Origin: JAOUGY01 sp963825585
GTDB lineage: Bacteria; Actinomycetota; Acidimicrobiia; Spongiisociales; ZC4RG35
DNA length: 64,000 nucleotides
Assembly: GCA_963825585.1 (NCBI GenBank)
Contig: CAWGTX010000007.1
Span: 1-64,000, forward strand
Direction: 5' to 3'
The position numbers and the translations under genes are program-made. This document shows, piece after piece, positions 32,244 through 40,701 of the stretch (its first letter is position 1; each line of letters begins with the position of its first letter). Below the pieces are notes generated by a model. That model ran no database searches. It was given only the letters and a program-made list of their open reading frames with translations, and was not told where the DNA came from.

Positions 32244-33088
32244 TGCGGATCCATGTGTGCGGCGTCCGGGGGTCCACCCCGGCGCCCGGCCCCGAGTTCG
32301 TTGAAGTTGGTGGCAACACGTCGTGTCTCGCCATCGCCCACGACGACGAGGACGCCCCTCGCCTGATCCTGGATGCCGGGACCGGCATCCGACGGGTTGA
32401 CGCGCTCCTGGAGGGTGGGCCATTCGCCGGCACGATCCTGCTCGGTCATCTCCATTGGGACCACACGCAGGGCCTGCCGTTCTTCCGGAGCGCTGACCGT
32501 CCGGACGCCACGACCCGCCTGCTGGTGCCCGAGCAGGGCGCCCCGGCGATCGACCTGCTCCGGCGGTTCATGTCACCTCCGGCCTTCCCGATCGAACCGA
32601 CCGGGCTCAACGGTTCGTGGTCGTTCGACTCGATCGCCGAAGGGACACACGCCATCGAAGGCTTCGAGGTGGTCGCCCGAGAGATCCCACACAAGGGCGG
32701 GCGGACGTTCGGGTATCGCATCAGCGATGGCCACGCCGGCTTCGCCTATCTCTCCGACCACGGCCCGGCGGGCGTGCTCGGACCCGGACCGGACGGGTGG
32801 GGGCCCTACCACGAGGCGGCGATGGACCTGTGCCGCGGGGTCGACCTGTTGATCCACGATGCCCAGCACACCTCCCAGGAACTGCCTACCCAGGCGGCAT
32901 ACGGGCACTCAGCCCTCGACTACCCGGTGGCGCTGGCGGAACGATGTGGTGTCCCACGGGTTCTCCTGTTCCATCACGCCCCGGGCCGCACCGATGCCGA
33001 GGTCTCCGACATCGAACGGTCAATGGCCGACAGAGGTACGGTCGCCACCGAAGCGGCTCGCGAGGGCACGACGATCGAGCTCGCCTAG
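32243..33088 (+). CDS. Metallo-beta-lactamase-fold hydrolase, possible cyclic nucleotide phosphodiesterase
   Basis: The GTG at 32243 shares one base with the preceding stop. The 281-residue protein opens MRIHVCGVRGSTPAPGPEF and has HLHWDHTQG (the HxHxDH metal motif), YLSDHG for the bridging aspartate, and LLFHHAPGRTDAE near the end. The VRGSTP start and overall order match the group including PhnP-type and cyclic-nucleotide phosphodiesterases. Its coupling to a cyclic nucleotide-binding protein, opposite a cyclase, suggests it degrades the signal. That last point is inference from context. Confidence 0.85.
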   Translation: MRIHVCGVRGSTPAPGPEFVEVGGNTSCLAIAHDDEDAPRLILDAGTGIRRVDALLEGGPFAGTILLGHLHWDHTQGLPFFRSADRPDATTRLLVPEQGAPAIDLLRRFMSPPAFPIEPTGLNGSWSFDSIAEGTHAIEGFEVVAREIPHKGGRTFGYRISDGHAGFAYLSDHGPAGVLGPGPDGWGPYHEAAMDLCRGVDLLIHDAQHTSQELPTQAAYGHSALDYPVALAERCGVPRVLLFHHAPGRTDAEVSDIERSMADRGTVATEAAREGTTIELA

Positions 33089-33119
33089 GGCCCGAGCCTC
33101 GCATCGCTACGCTCGGTCG

Positions 33120-33836
33120 ATGGACGCTCAGGCCCGACGATTCATGGACATGCACGACGACGGTTTCTTCGTGCTGCCAAACCCGTGGGACGTGGGGTCG
33201 GCGGTGATGTTGGAGAGGATGGGGTTCGCCGCCCTCGCCACCACCAGCGCCGGGTTCGCCGCCACTTGGGGGCGCGACGACTACGAGATCACGTTCGACG
33301 AGTTGTGCGCCCACGTCGAGGTGATGGCGGCGGCCGTGTCGGTGCCGCTCAACGTCGACGCCGAGCGCCTCTTCGCCGCCACACTCGACGAGGTCGCCGC
33401 CAACGTGGACACGTTGCGATCCCTGGGTGCCGCCGGGGTGTCGATCGAGGACTACGACCCCGTGACCGACGGCATCGACGACATCGCAGTCGCCGCCGAA
33501 CGGGTGGCGGCCGCCGCCGGTCGAGGCGTGGTGCTGACCGCCCGCGCCGAGAACCACCTCAATGGCGTCGACGACCTCGACGACACCATCGAGCGCCTCC
33601 GGGCCTATCGGGCCGCCGGCGCCGACGCCGTGTACGCCCCCGGTCTCACCGCCGAGGCAGACATGGCCCGGGTCGTCGACGAGGTCGGAGCCCCCGTCAA
33701 TGTGCTGCTGCTTCCCGGCGGGCCGCCTCCCCGCCGCCTCGCCGAACTCGGCGTCCGCCGCGCTTCCACCGGGTCCACCCTGGCCCGTCTGGCATACGCC
33801 GCCGCCGAAGAGCAGGCCCGATCACTGCTGTACTGA
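33120..33836 (+). CDS. PEP mutase/isocitrate lyase-superfamily enzyme
   Basis: The 238-residue TIM-barrel protein shows FFVLPNPWDVGSAVMLERMG, VPLNVDAERLF with metal ligands, GVSIEDYDP and VVLTARAENHL, standard for the oxaloacetate decarboxylase/methylisocitrate lyase-like branch. These enzymes cleave or form C-C or C-P bonds of 2-oxo acids using magnesium. The cysteine-bearing KKCGH loop of isocitrate lyases is absent. It begins 30 bases after the MBL-fold gene and could be part of that transcript or the first gene of the catabolic block that follows. Confidence 0.88.
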   Translation: MDAQARRFMDMHDDGFFVLPNPWDVGSAVMLERMGFAALATTSAGFAATWGRDDYEITFDELCAHVEVMAAAVSVPLNVDAERLFAATLDEVAANVDTLRSLGAAGVSIEDYDPVTDGIDDIAVAAERVAAAAGRGVVLTARAENHLNGVDDLDDTIERLRAYRAAGADAVYAPGLTAEADMARVVDEVGAPVNVLLLPGGPPPRRLAELGVRRASTGSTLARLAYAAAEEQARSLLY

Positions 33837-33874
33837 CGAGAAGTCCTGGTTCCTCCGCCTTCCCCTAATACCCA

Positions 33875-33904
33875 GGGGGGACGACCCCCCTTCGACCCCC
33901 CGCC
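33875..33904 (-). repeat. GC-rich hairpin element, probable terminator
   Basis: GGGGGG, ACGA and CCCCCC (33875-33890) form a strong stem followed by TTCG and another CCCCCC. Read on the minus strand, it nearly matches the element inside the tandem crotonase at 16351-16380. It can stop transcription after the PEP-mutase-like gene. Confidence 0.65.
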
Positions 33905-34028
33905 GGTCCTCGTCGCGACGGATCGCGGGTTGGGCCGGGGGGTGCAGATCCGAACCGGTACTCCGTCGCCACGTCAAACGGTGAACGGTTTCCGGTCCGC
34001 CCTCCGCTGCCATCCTCCGCCTTCCTCT

Positions 34029-34046
34029 CTATAGACTGCATCACAC
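34029..34046 (-). promoter_or_regulatory. Catabolic operator-like site 4 (weak)
   Basis: On the minus strand this reads GTGATGCAGTCTATAG, sharing TGCA and TATAG with the stronger sites at the right spacing. It ends only a few bases before the ATG at 34050; a TATAGA string here would make the message almost leaderless. Confidence 0.45.
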
Positions 34047-34049
34047 ATC

Positions 34050-35066
34050 ATGTTTGACCCAACATCGCTCTCCGTCATCGACATGCACGCCCACCTGCTG
34101 CCTCGCTCGGCCATCGCCGCCGCCGAGAGCGGGACCGACTGGTTCGGCTCACGGGTCGAACGCGACGAGTTGGGGAGACCCCGCATCGTCACCGGCGACT
34201 ATGAGGTGTCGCTGGGCGGCAAGGTGCACTGGGAGTCGATGGAACAGCGCATGCAACGAATGGACGCCGCCGGCGTCGACATGCAGGTGCTGTCGCTCAA
34301 CCCGATCCTGTTCCGCTACTACGTCGACGCCGGTCACGCCGTGGAGGGCAACCGGGCGATCAACGACGAGATCGCCGGATTCGTGCACCAGTGGCCCAAC
34401 CGGTTCGCCGGGTTCGCCGCACTCCCCCTCCAGGACCCGGCTGCGGCTGTTGCCGAGCTGGAGCGGACGATGGCGATCGAAGGCATGGTCGGCGCCGCCG
34501 TCGGCTCCCACGTCAACGGGTCCAACTGGGACGAGCCACACCTCTTCCCAGTGCTGGAGGCGGCTGCCGACCTGGGCGCCACCGTGTTCCTCCATCCCTC
34601 GGCGTCCCGCCTGAAGGAGGCGTTGCCCCGGTATCACATGCGCAATTACATCGCCAACCCCACCGAGACCACCATCGCCATCGGGTCACTGATCTTCGGC
34701 GGAGTGATCGAGCGGCTCCCCCACCTCAAGATGATGTTCGCCCACGGCGGCGGGTACGCCTGCTGGGCGTACGCCCGCTTCGACCACGGCCACGGCATTC
34801 GCCCCGAAGCACGCGAGCACATCGAGACGGCGCCGTCGGAGTACCTGCGTCACCTGTGGTACGACTCGCTCGTGCACGGCTACGGCAACCTGCGCCGGGT
34901 GTTGGAAGTCGCCGGCGGCGACCGGGTGGTGCTCGGGACCGACTTCCCCGCCGACATGGGCCAGCCCGATCCGGTCACCTGGATCAACGGCAGCGACCTC
35001 GACGAGGCCGAGCGCAAAGCGGTCCTCGGTGACAACGCCAAGAAACTGATCGGGTGGGCGTCGTGA
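34050..35066 (+). CDS. Amidohydrolase family 2 (ACMSD-like) enzyme
   Basis: The 338-residue protein has VIDMHAHLLP with the HxH metal pair, FLHPSASR, FAHGGGYACWAYARFDHG and VVLGTDFPADMGQ with the metal aspartate. It resembles the amidohydrolase at 12672 most closely among the six in the window (shared NPTETTIAIGSLIFGG-type block). It begins a three-gene run with GTGA overlaps: double CMD protein, then ketopantoate-reductase-like enzyme. The combination parallels the amidohydrolase plus two CMD genes at 12.7-14.6 kb, so the same type of reaction may occur in both places. Confidence 0.92.
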   Translation: MFDPTSLSVIDMHAHLLPRSAIAAAESGTDWFGSRVERDELGRPRIVTGDYEVSLGGKVHWESMEQRMQRMDAAGVDMQVLSLNPILFRYYVDAGHAVEGNRAINDEIAGFVHQWPNRFAGFAALPLQDPAAAVAELERTMAIEGMVGAAVGSHVNGSNWDEPHLFPVLEAAADLGATVFLHPSASRLKEALPRYHMRNYIANPTETTIAIGSLIFGGVIERLPHLKMMFAHGGGYACWAYARFDHGHGIRPEAREHIETAPSEYLRHLWYDSLVHGYGNLRRVLEVAGGDRVVLGTDFPADMGQPDPVTWINGSDLDEAERKAVLGDNAKKLIGWAS

Positions 35067-36001
35067 GCGAGCTCGAGACCTTCATCCCCCAGAGCTCGGC
35101 CCGTCTCGGTGAGCTGTTCGGCCGCCTCGACCCCGCCTTCGAGCAGGTGTGGCGCACCCACCTGGGCCGGCTCATCACCCGACCGGGGCTCGACTCCCGC
35201 AGCCGATTACTGGTGCTCACCGCCCAGTACACGGTGTCGAAGATGCCCGCACAGCTGGAGGAGAACATCGTCGCCGGCATCGACGCCGGCGTGCCCGCCG
35301 CCGAGATGCTGGAGGTGATCTTCCAGTGCTACGTCTACACCGGACCGTGGGTGGTGGCGGCCGGGTGCGAGGCGTTCGAGCGGGCGCTGGCCCAGCGCCC
35401 CGACGCCGTCAACGACCTGAACGAGCGGATCGCAGACAACTCCACCCGCAGTCTCGACGAGGAACGACAGCGGTGGGGTGCCAACGACCAGTCCGATCCC
35501 CGCATCGAGCGGTTGCTCGACACCTACGGATGGTGGGGGTTCTCTACCGGGCTGCGACTCCGTCCCGGCCACCACATCAACCTGGTGGACACCCTCGACG
35601 CCCTCGACCCTGACTTCGGCAAGGCGTGGCTCGACTCGGTGTACGAAGGGATGTACAGCCGCAAGGTGCTGTCCGACCGCGACCGTCTGCTGGCGGTGGT
35701 GGGGGCGACGCTGTCGATCGGCGAAACCCACCAGTCGCGCCGGCATATGCGGGCCGCGCTCCGCGCCGGGGCGACCCCGAAGGAACTGCTCGAGGTGATC
35801 ATCCACACGACGTCCATCTTCGGTCACCCCCACCTGATGCCTGCCGCCCTGGATGACCTCATCCGCATCGCCGACGACGAAGGGAAGCTCGACGAACTGG
35901 TGGCGCCCGAGCGGCAGGAGCAGATCCTCGAGATCGTCTCGGCCCGGGTCGCCCGTCGCGGCGGTATCCAGGATGACATCAGCGGAGCGATCAACTCGTG
36001 A
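35063..36001 (+). CDS. Double CMD-domain protein
   Basis: A GTG overlapping the amidohydrolase stop opens a 312-residue protein made of two CMD-like domains. The first has SRLLVLTAQYTVSKMPAQLE and AGVPAAEMLEVIFQCY; the second has DRLLAVVGATLSIGETHQSR and AGATPKELLEVIIHTT. Neither has a CxxC pair, so AhpD-like redox chemistry is unlikely. The arrangement looks like a fusion of the two separate CMD genes at 13822 and 14259, which also follow an amidohydrolase. It overlaps the next gene by four bases. Confidence 0.88.
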   Translation: MSELETFIPQSSARLGELFGRLDPAFEQVWRTHLGRLITRPGLDSRSRLLVLTAQYTVSKMPAQLEENIVAGIDAGVPAAEMLEVIFQCYVYTGPWVVAAGCEAFERALAQRPDAVNDLNERIADNSTRSLDEERQRWGANDQSDPRIERLLDTYGWWGFSTGLRLRPGHHINLVDTLDALDPDFGKAWLDSVYEGMYSRKVLSDRDRLLAVVGATLSIGETHQSRRHMRAALRAGATPKELLEVIIHTTSIFGHPHLMPAALDDLIRIADDEGKLDELVAPERQEQILEIVSARVARRGGIQDDISGAINS

Positions 36002-37029
36002 GCAAAGGGATCGCCATCCTCGGCTGCGGGGCGATCGGCTCCAGCGTTGGCGCCGACATGACTGATGCCGGCGAGGACGTCACCCTCATCGACCAGTGGC
36101 CCGCCCACGTCGACGCCATGAAGACCAAGGGCTTACGGGTGGTGATGCCCGGCCTCGACCTCCACGTCCAGCCCAAAGCGATGCACCTCTTCGAGCTGGC
36201 CACCGACAGGCCCGAGTTCGACATCGTGTTCCTGGCCGCCAAGAGCTACGACACCGCCTGGCTCACCCAGCTCATCAAGCCCTACCTGAAGCCTGGCGGC
36301 ATGTTCGTGGGCCTGCAGAACGGGATGAACGACGATCTCATCTCGTCGATTCTCGGCCCTGAAAGGGTGGTCCCATCGGTGGTGGAGCTGTCGGCCGAGA
36401 TCTGGGAGCCGGGCGAGATCAAGCGTGACACCACCCGCACGGGAACCTGGTTCGGGGTGGGCGAGATCGACGGCACCACCACGCCCCGGGTGGAGGAAGC
36501 AGCCCGGCTGCTCGGCCATGCCGCCAAGGTGGGCATCAGCGACAACATCCTCGGTTCCAAGTGGACCAAGCTGCTGGCCAACTCGATGACGATGGGCCCC
36601 TTCAGCCTGTTCGGGTTGAAGAACTGGGACGCCGCCAAGCTGCCCGGCATCTTCGAGATCTCGGTGGCGATCGGCCGCGAGACCGTGGCAGTCGGCGCCG
36701 CCCAGGGGCTCCGGCTCCAGCCGATCTTCGGCCTCACCGCCGAGGAGTTCGCCGGGGCCGGCGACGAGGTGCTGGTCACCGCCATGAAGACACTGTTGGA
36801 GCACGTCGGCGAGCACTCCATGACCGCCACCGTCCAGGACGCCCACAAGGGCCGACGCACCGAGATCGAGTCGATCACCGGCACCGTTGTGCGCAAGGGC
36901 CGCGAGTTCGGGGTGCCCACCCCCTACAACGATGCGGTGCTGGAGATCGCCCTCGAGATCAGCAACGGCAAACGGAAGATGGACCCCGCCAACCTCGATC
37001 TGCTGAAGGAGCGGTTGAACATCGCCTGA
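35998..37029 (+). CDS. Ketopantoate reductase (PanE/ApbA)-family dehydrogenase
   Basis: This 343-residue protein begins at a GTG overlapping the previous stop. It has the Rossmann motif ILGCGAIGSSVGAD, LQNGMNDD at the usual PanE position, a catalytic lysine in GSKWTKLLANSM, and the C-terminal helix block RRTEIESITGTVV. PanE-family enzymes reduce 2-oxo acids with NADPH. The operon context points to a catabolic hydroxy or oxo acid rather than pantothenate. It is the last gene before the VapBC pair on the other strand. Confidence 0.9.
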   Translation: MSKGIAILGCGAIGSSVGADMTDAGEDVTLIDQWPAHVDAMKTKGLRVVMPGLDLHVQPKAMHLFELATDRPEFDIVFLAAKSYDTAWLTQLIKPYLKPGGMFVGLQNGMNDDLISSILGPERVVPSVVELSAEIWEPGEIKRDTTRTGTWFGVGEIDGTTTPRVEEAARLLGHAAKVGISDNILGSKWTKLLANSMTMGPFSLFGLKNWDAAKLPGIFEISVAIGRETVAVGAAQGLRLQPIFGLTAEEFAGAGDEVLVTAMKTLLEHVGEHSMTATVQDAHKGRRTEIESITGTVVRKGREFGVPTPYNDAVLEIALEISNGKRKMDPANLDLLKERLNIA

Positions 37030-37050
37030 CCTGGACCGACACCACGTGGA

Positions 37051-37435
37051 TCAGGAGCGCACCAGCGTGATGGGACAGGTGGGCCCGGGGGCACCGCCGA
37101 GGCGCCGATCCGCTGTGACGAGGGCACATTCGAGAGCCTCCGCCAGCGCCACATAGGTGGCGTCGTAGCCGGTCAGGTTCTCACGCAACGACCACACGCG
37201 GCCGAGCAGGCCTACCGCCGCCACCCGCCCCATCCCAAGTCTGCGCCAGCGGTCGAGTGCCCGGGCCGCATCGGCTTCCGCCACCGACCCGCGCGAACAC
37301 CTGGCCGCGCAAGGCGTGGGTCAACTCGGAGTCGATCAGGTGAGGAACCACGACGACCTCCGTAGCGAGGAGCCGTCGTGCGTCTCCGTCCTTCAGCAAG
37401 CCGTAGACGGCGGCTGAAGCGTCGAACACGATCAC
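37051..37435 (-). pseudogene. vapC: VapC toxin (PIN domain) broken by one frameshift
   Basis: The start MIVFDASAAVYGLLKDGDAR has the first PIN aspartate, and HLIDSELTHALRGQVFAR holds the glutamate. The frame then departs. Removing one base of the CCC run at 37288-37290 continues as SVAEADAARALDRWRRLG, LTGYDATYVALAEALECALV and TADRRLGG, which supply the other acidic residues, to the stop at 37051-37053. It overlaps VapB by four bases. This is the second VapC in the window carrying a single-base lesion. Confidence 0.8.
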
Positions 37436-37653
37436 GGCCTGGACCGGCCCTCGTCGATATCGGCGAGCACCGAATCGATGTCGACACTCAGGTCGGGGAG
37501 GTCTGCCAAGAGATCGGGATTGTCGGCCCGCCGGGAGATCCCCGCCAACTCGCGCACGACGTAGGCCGACAGCGAGATCCCCTCACGGGCGGACAGCCGC
37601 TCGAGCCGTACCGCAACCTCATCGGGAACATTTCTCAGATACAGCGTCCGCAT
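37432..37653 (-). CDS. vapB: VapB-family antitoxin (RHH)
   Basis: The 73-residue protein starts MRTLYLRNVPDEVAVRLERL, a classic ribbon-helix-helix, with REGISLSAYVVRELAGIS next. Its tail DIDSVLADIDEGRSRP is acidic, as expected for binding VapC. The gene overlaps the broken toxin by four bases. A GTTGCAGAATGCTAGC string lies just upstream and may contain the operator. Confidence 0.88.
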   Translation of the reverse strand: MRTLYLRNVPDEVAVRLERLSAREGISLSAYVVRELAGISRRADNPDLLADLPDLSVDIDSVLADIDEGRSRP

Positions 37654-37845
37654 GTTGCAGAATGCTAGCTCTCCGCAAGCATCAGCGCCAGACCCTTGCG
37701 GGCTTCGTGGACGCCGTGCCCGGAAGCGACGCCACTCGCATCAGCACCCGTTCGGCCTCGATCCCCGGCCGCTACCGTGCAGATCGCCCCATCCAATAAA
37801 TCACCGGAACGGTGGATTCCGGCCAGAACGCGCAGGAGGAACTGC

Positions 37846-38790
37846 ATGCAACCGGCGAAAGCCCCCACGGTTTCGGCCCATGGCGCCGAGATTCCCGTCG
37901 TTGGGTACGGCACCATGCAGTATCCCCAGCCCGAGCGGGCGGTGGAACTCGTCACGCACGCCCTCCTCAATGGATACCGCCACATCGACACGGCCCGCAA
38001 GTACGGGTCGGAACATTGGGTCGGCGAGGGCATCAAGGCCGCCGGCCTACCCCGCCAGGACCTGTGGGTCACCACCAAGGTGACCGAAGAGGACGCCACC
38101 GCCGACGCCTTCGCCCGTTCGGTGGAGACCAGCCTGGAGACCCTCGGACTCGACTACGTCGACCTTCTCCTCATCCACTGGCCGCAGCCACGGGTGCCGC
38201 TCGCCGAAACGGTCGGCGCCCTCGTGAAGGCGAAACGGGACGGACTGACACGCAACATCGGCGTGTCGAACTTCACCGTCGCCCTGCTCGACGAAGCGGT
38301 GGCGCTCAGTGACGAACCGCTGATGGTGAACCAGGTCGAGTACCACGCCTATCTGCGCCAGGACAAGGTCCTCGCTGCGGCCGCCCGCCACGGCATGATC
38401 ACCACCGCCCACGTTCCGCTGGCGCGCGGCCGGGTCCTCGACGATCCGGTGATCGTCGAGATCGCCGCCACCCACTCCAAGTCGCCCGCCCAGGTGGCAC
38501 TCCGCTGGCTCATCCAGCAGCCGACAGGTGGTCGCGGTGCCACGGGCGCTGGAGCACCACGAGATCGAGGAGAACATCGATCTGTTCGACTTCGAACTGA
38601 CCGACGACGAGATGGACCGGATCGGCGCACTGCGCGACCGGAACATGCGAGTCGTGGACCCCGAGGTTCGTCGCCCGGTCTGGGACGAGGGCTGAACAGC
38701 GACCGTTCATGGGCAACTCACGAATCACCGAGCCCTCGAACTGCTCGGCGAAGTCGGCCCACACCGACCTACGCTCGCCGACATGCCTGA
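37846..38790 (+). CDS. Aldo/keto reductase, C-terminus frameshifted
   Basis: CAGGAGGA five bases before the ATG supports this start. The protein has the AKR catalytic set: Asp and Tyr in DTARKYG, Lys in VTTKVTEE and His in LLIHWPQP, plus the NADPH-site text GLTRNIGVSNFTV and SPAQVALRWLIQQ. After RWLIQQPT the frame leaves the family. Dropping one base near 38524 restores QVVAVPRALEHHEIEENIDL and DEMDRIGALRDRNMR, ending at TGA 38692-38694 with about 282 residues. The enzyme would reduce aldehydes or ketones with NADPH. As written the cofactor-binding end is lost. Confidence 0.78.
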   Translation: MQPAKAPTVSAHGAEIPVVGYGTMQYPQPERAVELVTHALLNGYRHIDTARKYGSEHWVGEGIKAAGLPRQDLWVTTKVTEEDATADAFARSVETSLETLGLDYVDLLLIHWPQPRVPLAETVGALVKAKRDGLTRNIGVSNFTVALLDEAVALSDEPLMVNQVEYHAYLRQDKVLAAAARHGMITTAHVPLARGRVLDDPVIVEIAATHSKSPAQVALRWLIQQPTGGRGATGAGAPRDRGEHRSVRLRTDRRRDGPDRRTARPEHASRGPRGSSPGLGRGLNSDRSWATHESPSPRTARRSRPTPTYARRHA

Positions 38791-39347
38791 GTTCACGTTC
38801 CGTCGGGTGGAGCGATCCGACTTCCCGCTCCTCCGGCGCTGGCTGCGCCGAACCACACGTCGCCAGGTGGTGGAACCACGAGTTCAGCTCCGAGGCGGTC
38901 GAGCGCGACTTCGGGCCCCGCGTCGATGGCGAGGAGCCGGGTGAGGATCACCTCGCGTTCATGGGTGGCGCAGCCCTCGGGCTCATCCAGTTCCTTCGGT
39001 TCGAGGACTATCCCGAATACGTCGAGGAAGTCGAGGACGTGGTTCCTGTCCCGGCGGGCGCCGTGAGTGTCGACTACCTGATCGGTGAGGCGGCGCTCAT
39101 CGGCCGGGGTCACGGGAGAGCCATGCTGACGGCCTTCGTCGAGAGGATCTGGGCCGAGGAACCCGCCGCCACCTGCGTCATCGTCCCGGTCAACTCCGTC
39201 AACGTCGCCTCGTGGAAGGCGCTGCTGGCGGCCGGGTTCCATCTCGCCGGGCGCGGCGAGATGGAACCGGACAACCCACTCCACGAGTGGATGCACGAGG
39301 TCCTTCGTCTCGACCGGCCGGGGTTGAGCCACGTGGAGACGGGGTAG
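38783..39347 (+). pseudogene. GNAT acetyltransferase with N-terminal frameshift
   Basis: An ATG at 38783 begins MPEFTFRRVERSDFPLLRRW, a normal GNAT start (AacA4/RimJ-like). The rest of the domain lies in another frame: AEPHVARWWNHEFSSEAV, VSVDYLIGEAALIGRGHGRA with the acetyl-CoA loop, and VNVASWKALLAAGFHLAGRG. Removing one base near 38849 joins them into about 187 residues. The pattern is close to aminoglycoside 6'-acetyltransferase-like proteins, but the substrate is uncertain. The intact part may still be expressed from an internal start. Confidence 0.72.
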
Positions 39348-39356
39348 ATCCTGCTC

Positions 39357-39581
39357 ATGGATGAACGACCTCTCGAACTCCAGGACGCGCTCGCCGGCCT
39401 CGACTATCCGGCTGTGAAGGCCGATGTGGTGGCGCAGGCGGAACACAACGGCAGCGACGCCACGATGGTGCAGACGCTCAAGGATCTGCCCGAGCGGACC
39501 TACTCGGGGCCCGAGGATGTGACCGGGGGCATACGCGACCGGGTGTCCGACGAAATGCCTCCCCCTCCGGGTGGCGACTGA
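39357..39581 (+). CDS. DUF2795 family protein
   Basis: The 74-residue protein has the DUF2795 pattern: LQDALAGLDYPAVKADVVAQ, then LKDLPERTYSGPEDV. Such proteins are small and probably cytoplasmic; their function is unknown. Its last codons form the left arm of the terminator at 39561-39594, so coding and termination overlap. Confidence 0.88.
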   Translation: MDERPLELQDALAGLDYPAVKADVVAQAEHNGSDATMVQTLKDLPERTYSGPEDVTGGIRDRVSDEMPPPPGGD

Positions 39582-39594
39582 ATCCCGGAGGGGG
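39561..39594. terminator. Bidirectional hairpin terminator
   Basis: CCCCCTCCGGG (39561-39571) and CCCGGAGGGGG (39584-39594) are perfect 11-bp arms. The hairpin separates the DUF2795 gene from the convergent Gfo/Idh/MocA gene. Confidence 0.85.
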
Positions 39595-39609
39595 AAGATC
39601 TGGGGGGAG

Positions 39610-40701
39610 CTAGCGGAGATCGACCCTGACCGGCGTACTCGTATGGGACGCCTCCTCGATGGCGAGGGTGGCCGCCAGGGTCACCAGCGCTTCGGGACCG
39701 GTGGTCAGGTGGCACGGGGCACCCACCGTCAGATGGTCGAGCCAGGCGCGGGTCTCGTCTGCAATGCGCCCGAACATCTTGCCCTGTGCCCACTCACCGG
39801 AGGTTCGGCTGCCGAGGAAGGCGAACTTGAGTTCCTGATTGGTGGCGTAGGCGTTGGTGTATCCCTGCTCGGAGAACAACATCTGGTCGCGGTGATCGTC
39901 GTCGATGAGGATTGCGCCTTCCGAACCGAACATCTCGAAGCGGATGCTCTGCCCGGTGGTGGGGAACCCCAGCGGCAACGAGTAACAGACGTCGAATCCG
40001 AAGGAGGTCCCGTCGGAATAGGTGACGGTGGCGGTTGTGACGTCGTCGACGTCGAAACCGTGTTCCCGGAACACCACACCGTGACCGCGAGCAAACGCCT
40101 CGACCGGGACGACATCGGGCGCGAGATACCACCCGACCAGATCGACGAGATAGGTCATGATGTCCATGACGGGCGTGGCGTGGACACTACGACCGAGGAT
40201 GGCGAGCCCCTGGGACCGACTCGAGTAGACCCGGCTCCACCCGCCCACCACGGTGCCGATCTTGCCCTGCTGCACCAGGTCACGCGACACGAAGTACTTC
40301 TGCAGGTAGCGGGCGCTGTATCCCACCCGGAGATCCACCCCAGCGGCGACCGCCTCTTCAACCATCTTCGTGCCACCGGGAATGTCGAGAGACAGGGGCT
40401 TTTCGACCAGCACGGGCTTGCCCGATGCGATCGCGGCCAGGGTGGCGTCGACGTGGGAGTCCTCGGGAGTCGACACGATGACCGCATCGACCCTGGGGTC
40501 GTTGATGACCGCGAACGAATCGTCGCCCACCGCGTCAGCCTCGGTGGCGGCGCCGAGTCGTTCCGCCGCCGCGCCATCGATGTCGGCGATGCGCAGGTAG
40601 TCGACACCGGGATGATCGGTGACGAGGCGGGCTCGGTGGGTGCCGATCCTGCCGGCACCCACCACGCCGACGCCGATGCTCCGGCGTCGCCCTCTCGTCA
40701 C
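39610..40701 (-). CDS. Gfo/Idh/MocA-family dehydrogenase
   Basis: A GTG overlapping the TauD stop opens 363 residues. The Rossmann motif is IGVGVVGAGRIGTHRA, and the family lysine block is KPVLVEKPLSL. RVGYSARYLQKYF and the C-terminal alpha/beta domain complete the fold. Members oxidise or reduce sugars, inositols and related alcohols with NAD(P). Text in the upstream extension of the frame is not dehydrogenase-like, so the GTG is preferred. It is translationally coupled to the TauD dioxygenase, so the two probably act on the same compound. Confidence 0.9.
   Translation of the reverse strand: MTRGRRRSIGVGVVGAGRIGTHRARLVTDHPGVDYLRIADIDGAAAERLGAATEADAVGDDSFAVINDPRVDAVIVSTPEDSHVDATLAAIASGKPVLVEKPLSLDIPGGTKMVEEAVAAGVDLRVGYSARYLQKYFVSRDLVQQGKIGTVVGGWSRVYSSRSQGLAILGRSVHATPVMDIMTYLVDLVGWYLAPDVVPVEAFARGHGVVFREHGFDVDDVTTATVTYSDGTSFGFDVCYSLPLGFPTTGQSIRFEMFGSEGAILIDDDHRDQMLFSEQGYTNAYATNQELKFAFLGSRTSGEWAQGKMFGRIADETRAWLDHLTVGAPCHLTTGPEALVTLAATLAIEEASHTSTPVRVDLR

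Noticed and set aside
34029..34046. Site 4 as a full-strength member of the operator set
   Set aside because: It matches only part of the core, so it is listed with low confidence rather than as firm evidence.
35998..37029. Assignment as pantothenate-pathway PanE
   Set aside because: The fold fits, but the operon is catabolic and no other pantothenate gene is near, so only the family is called.
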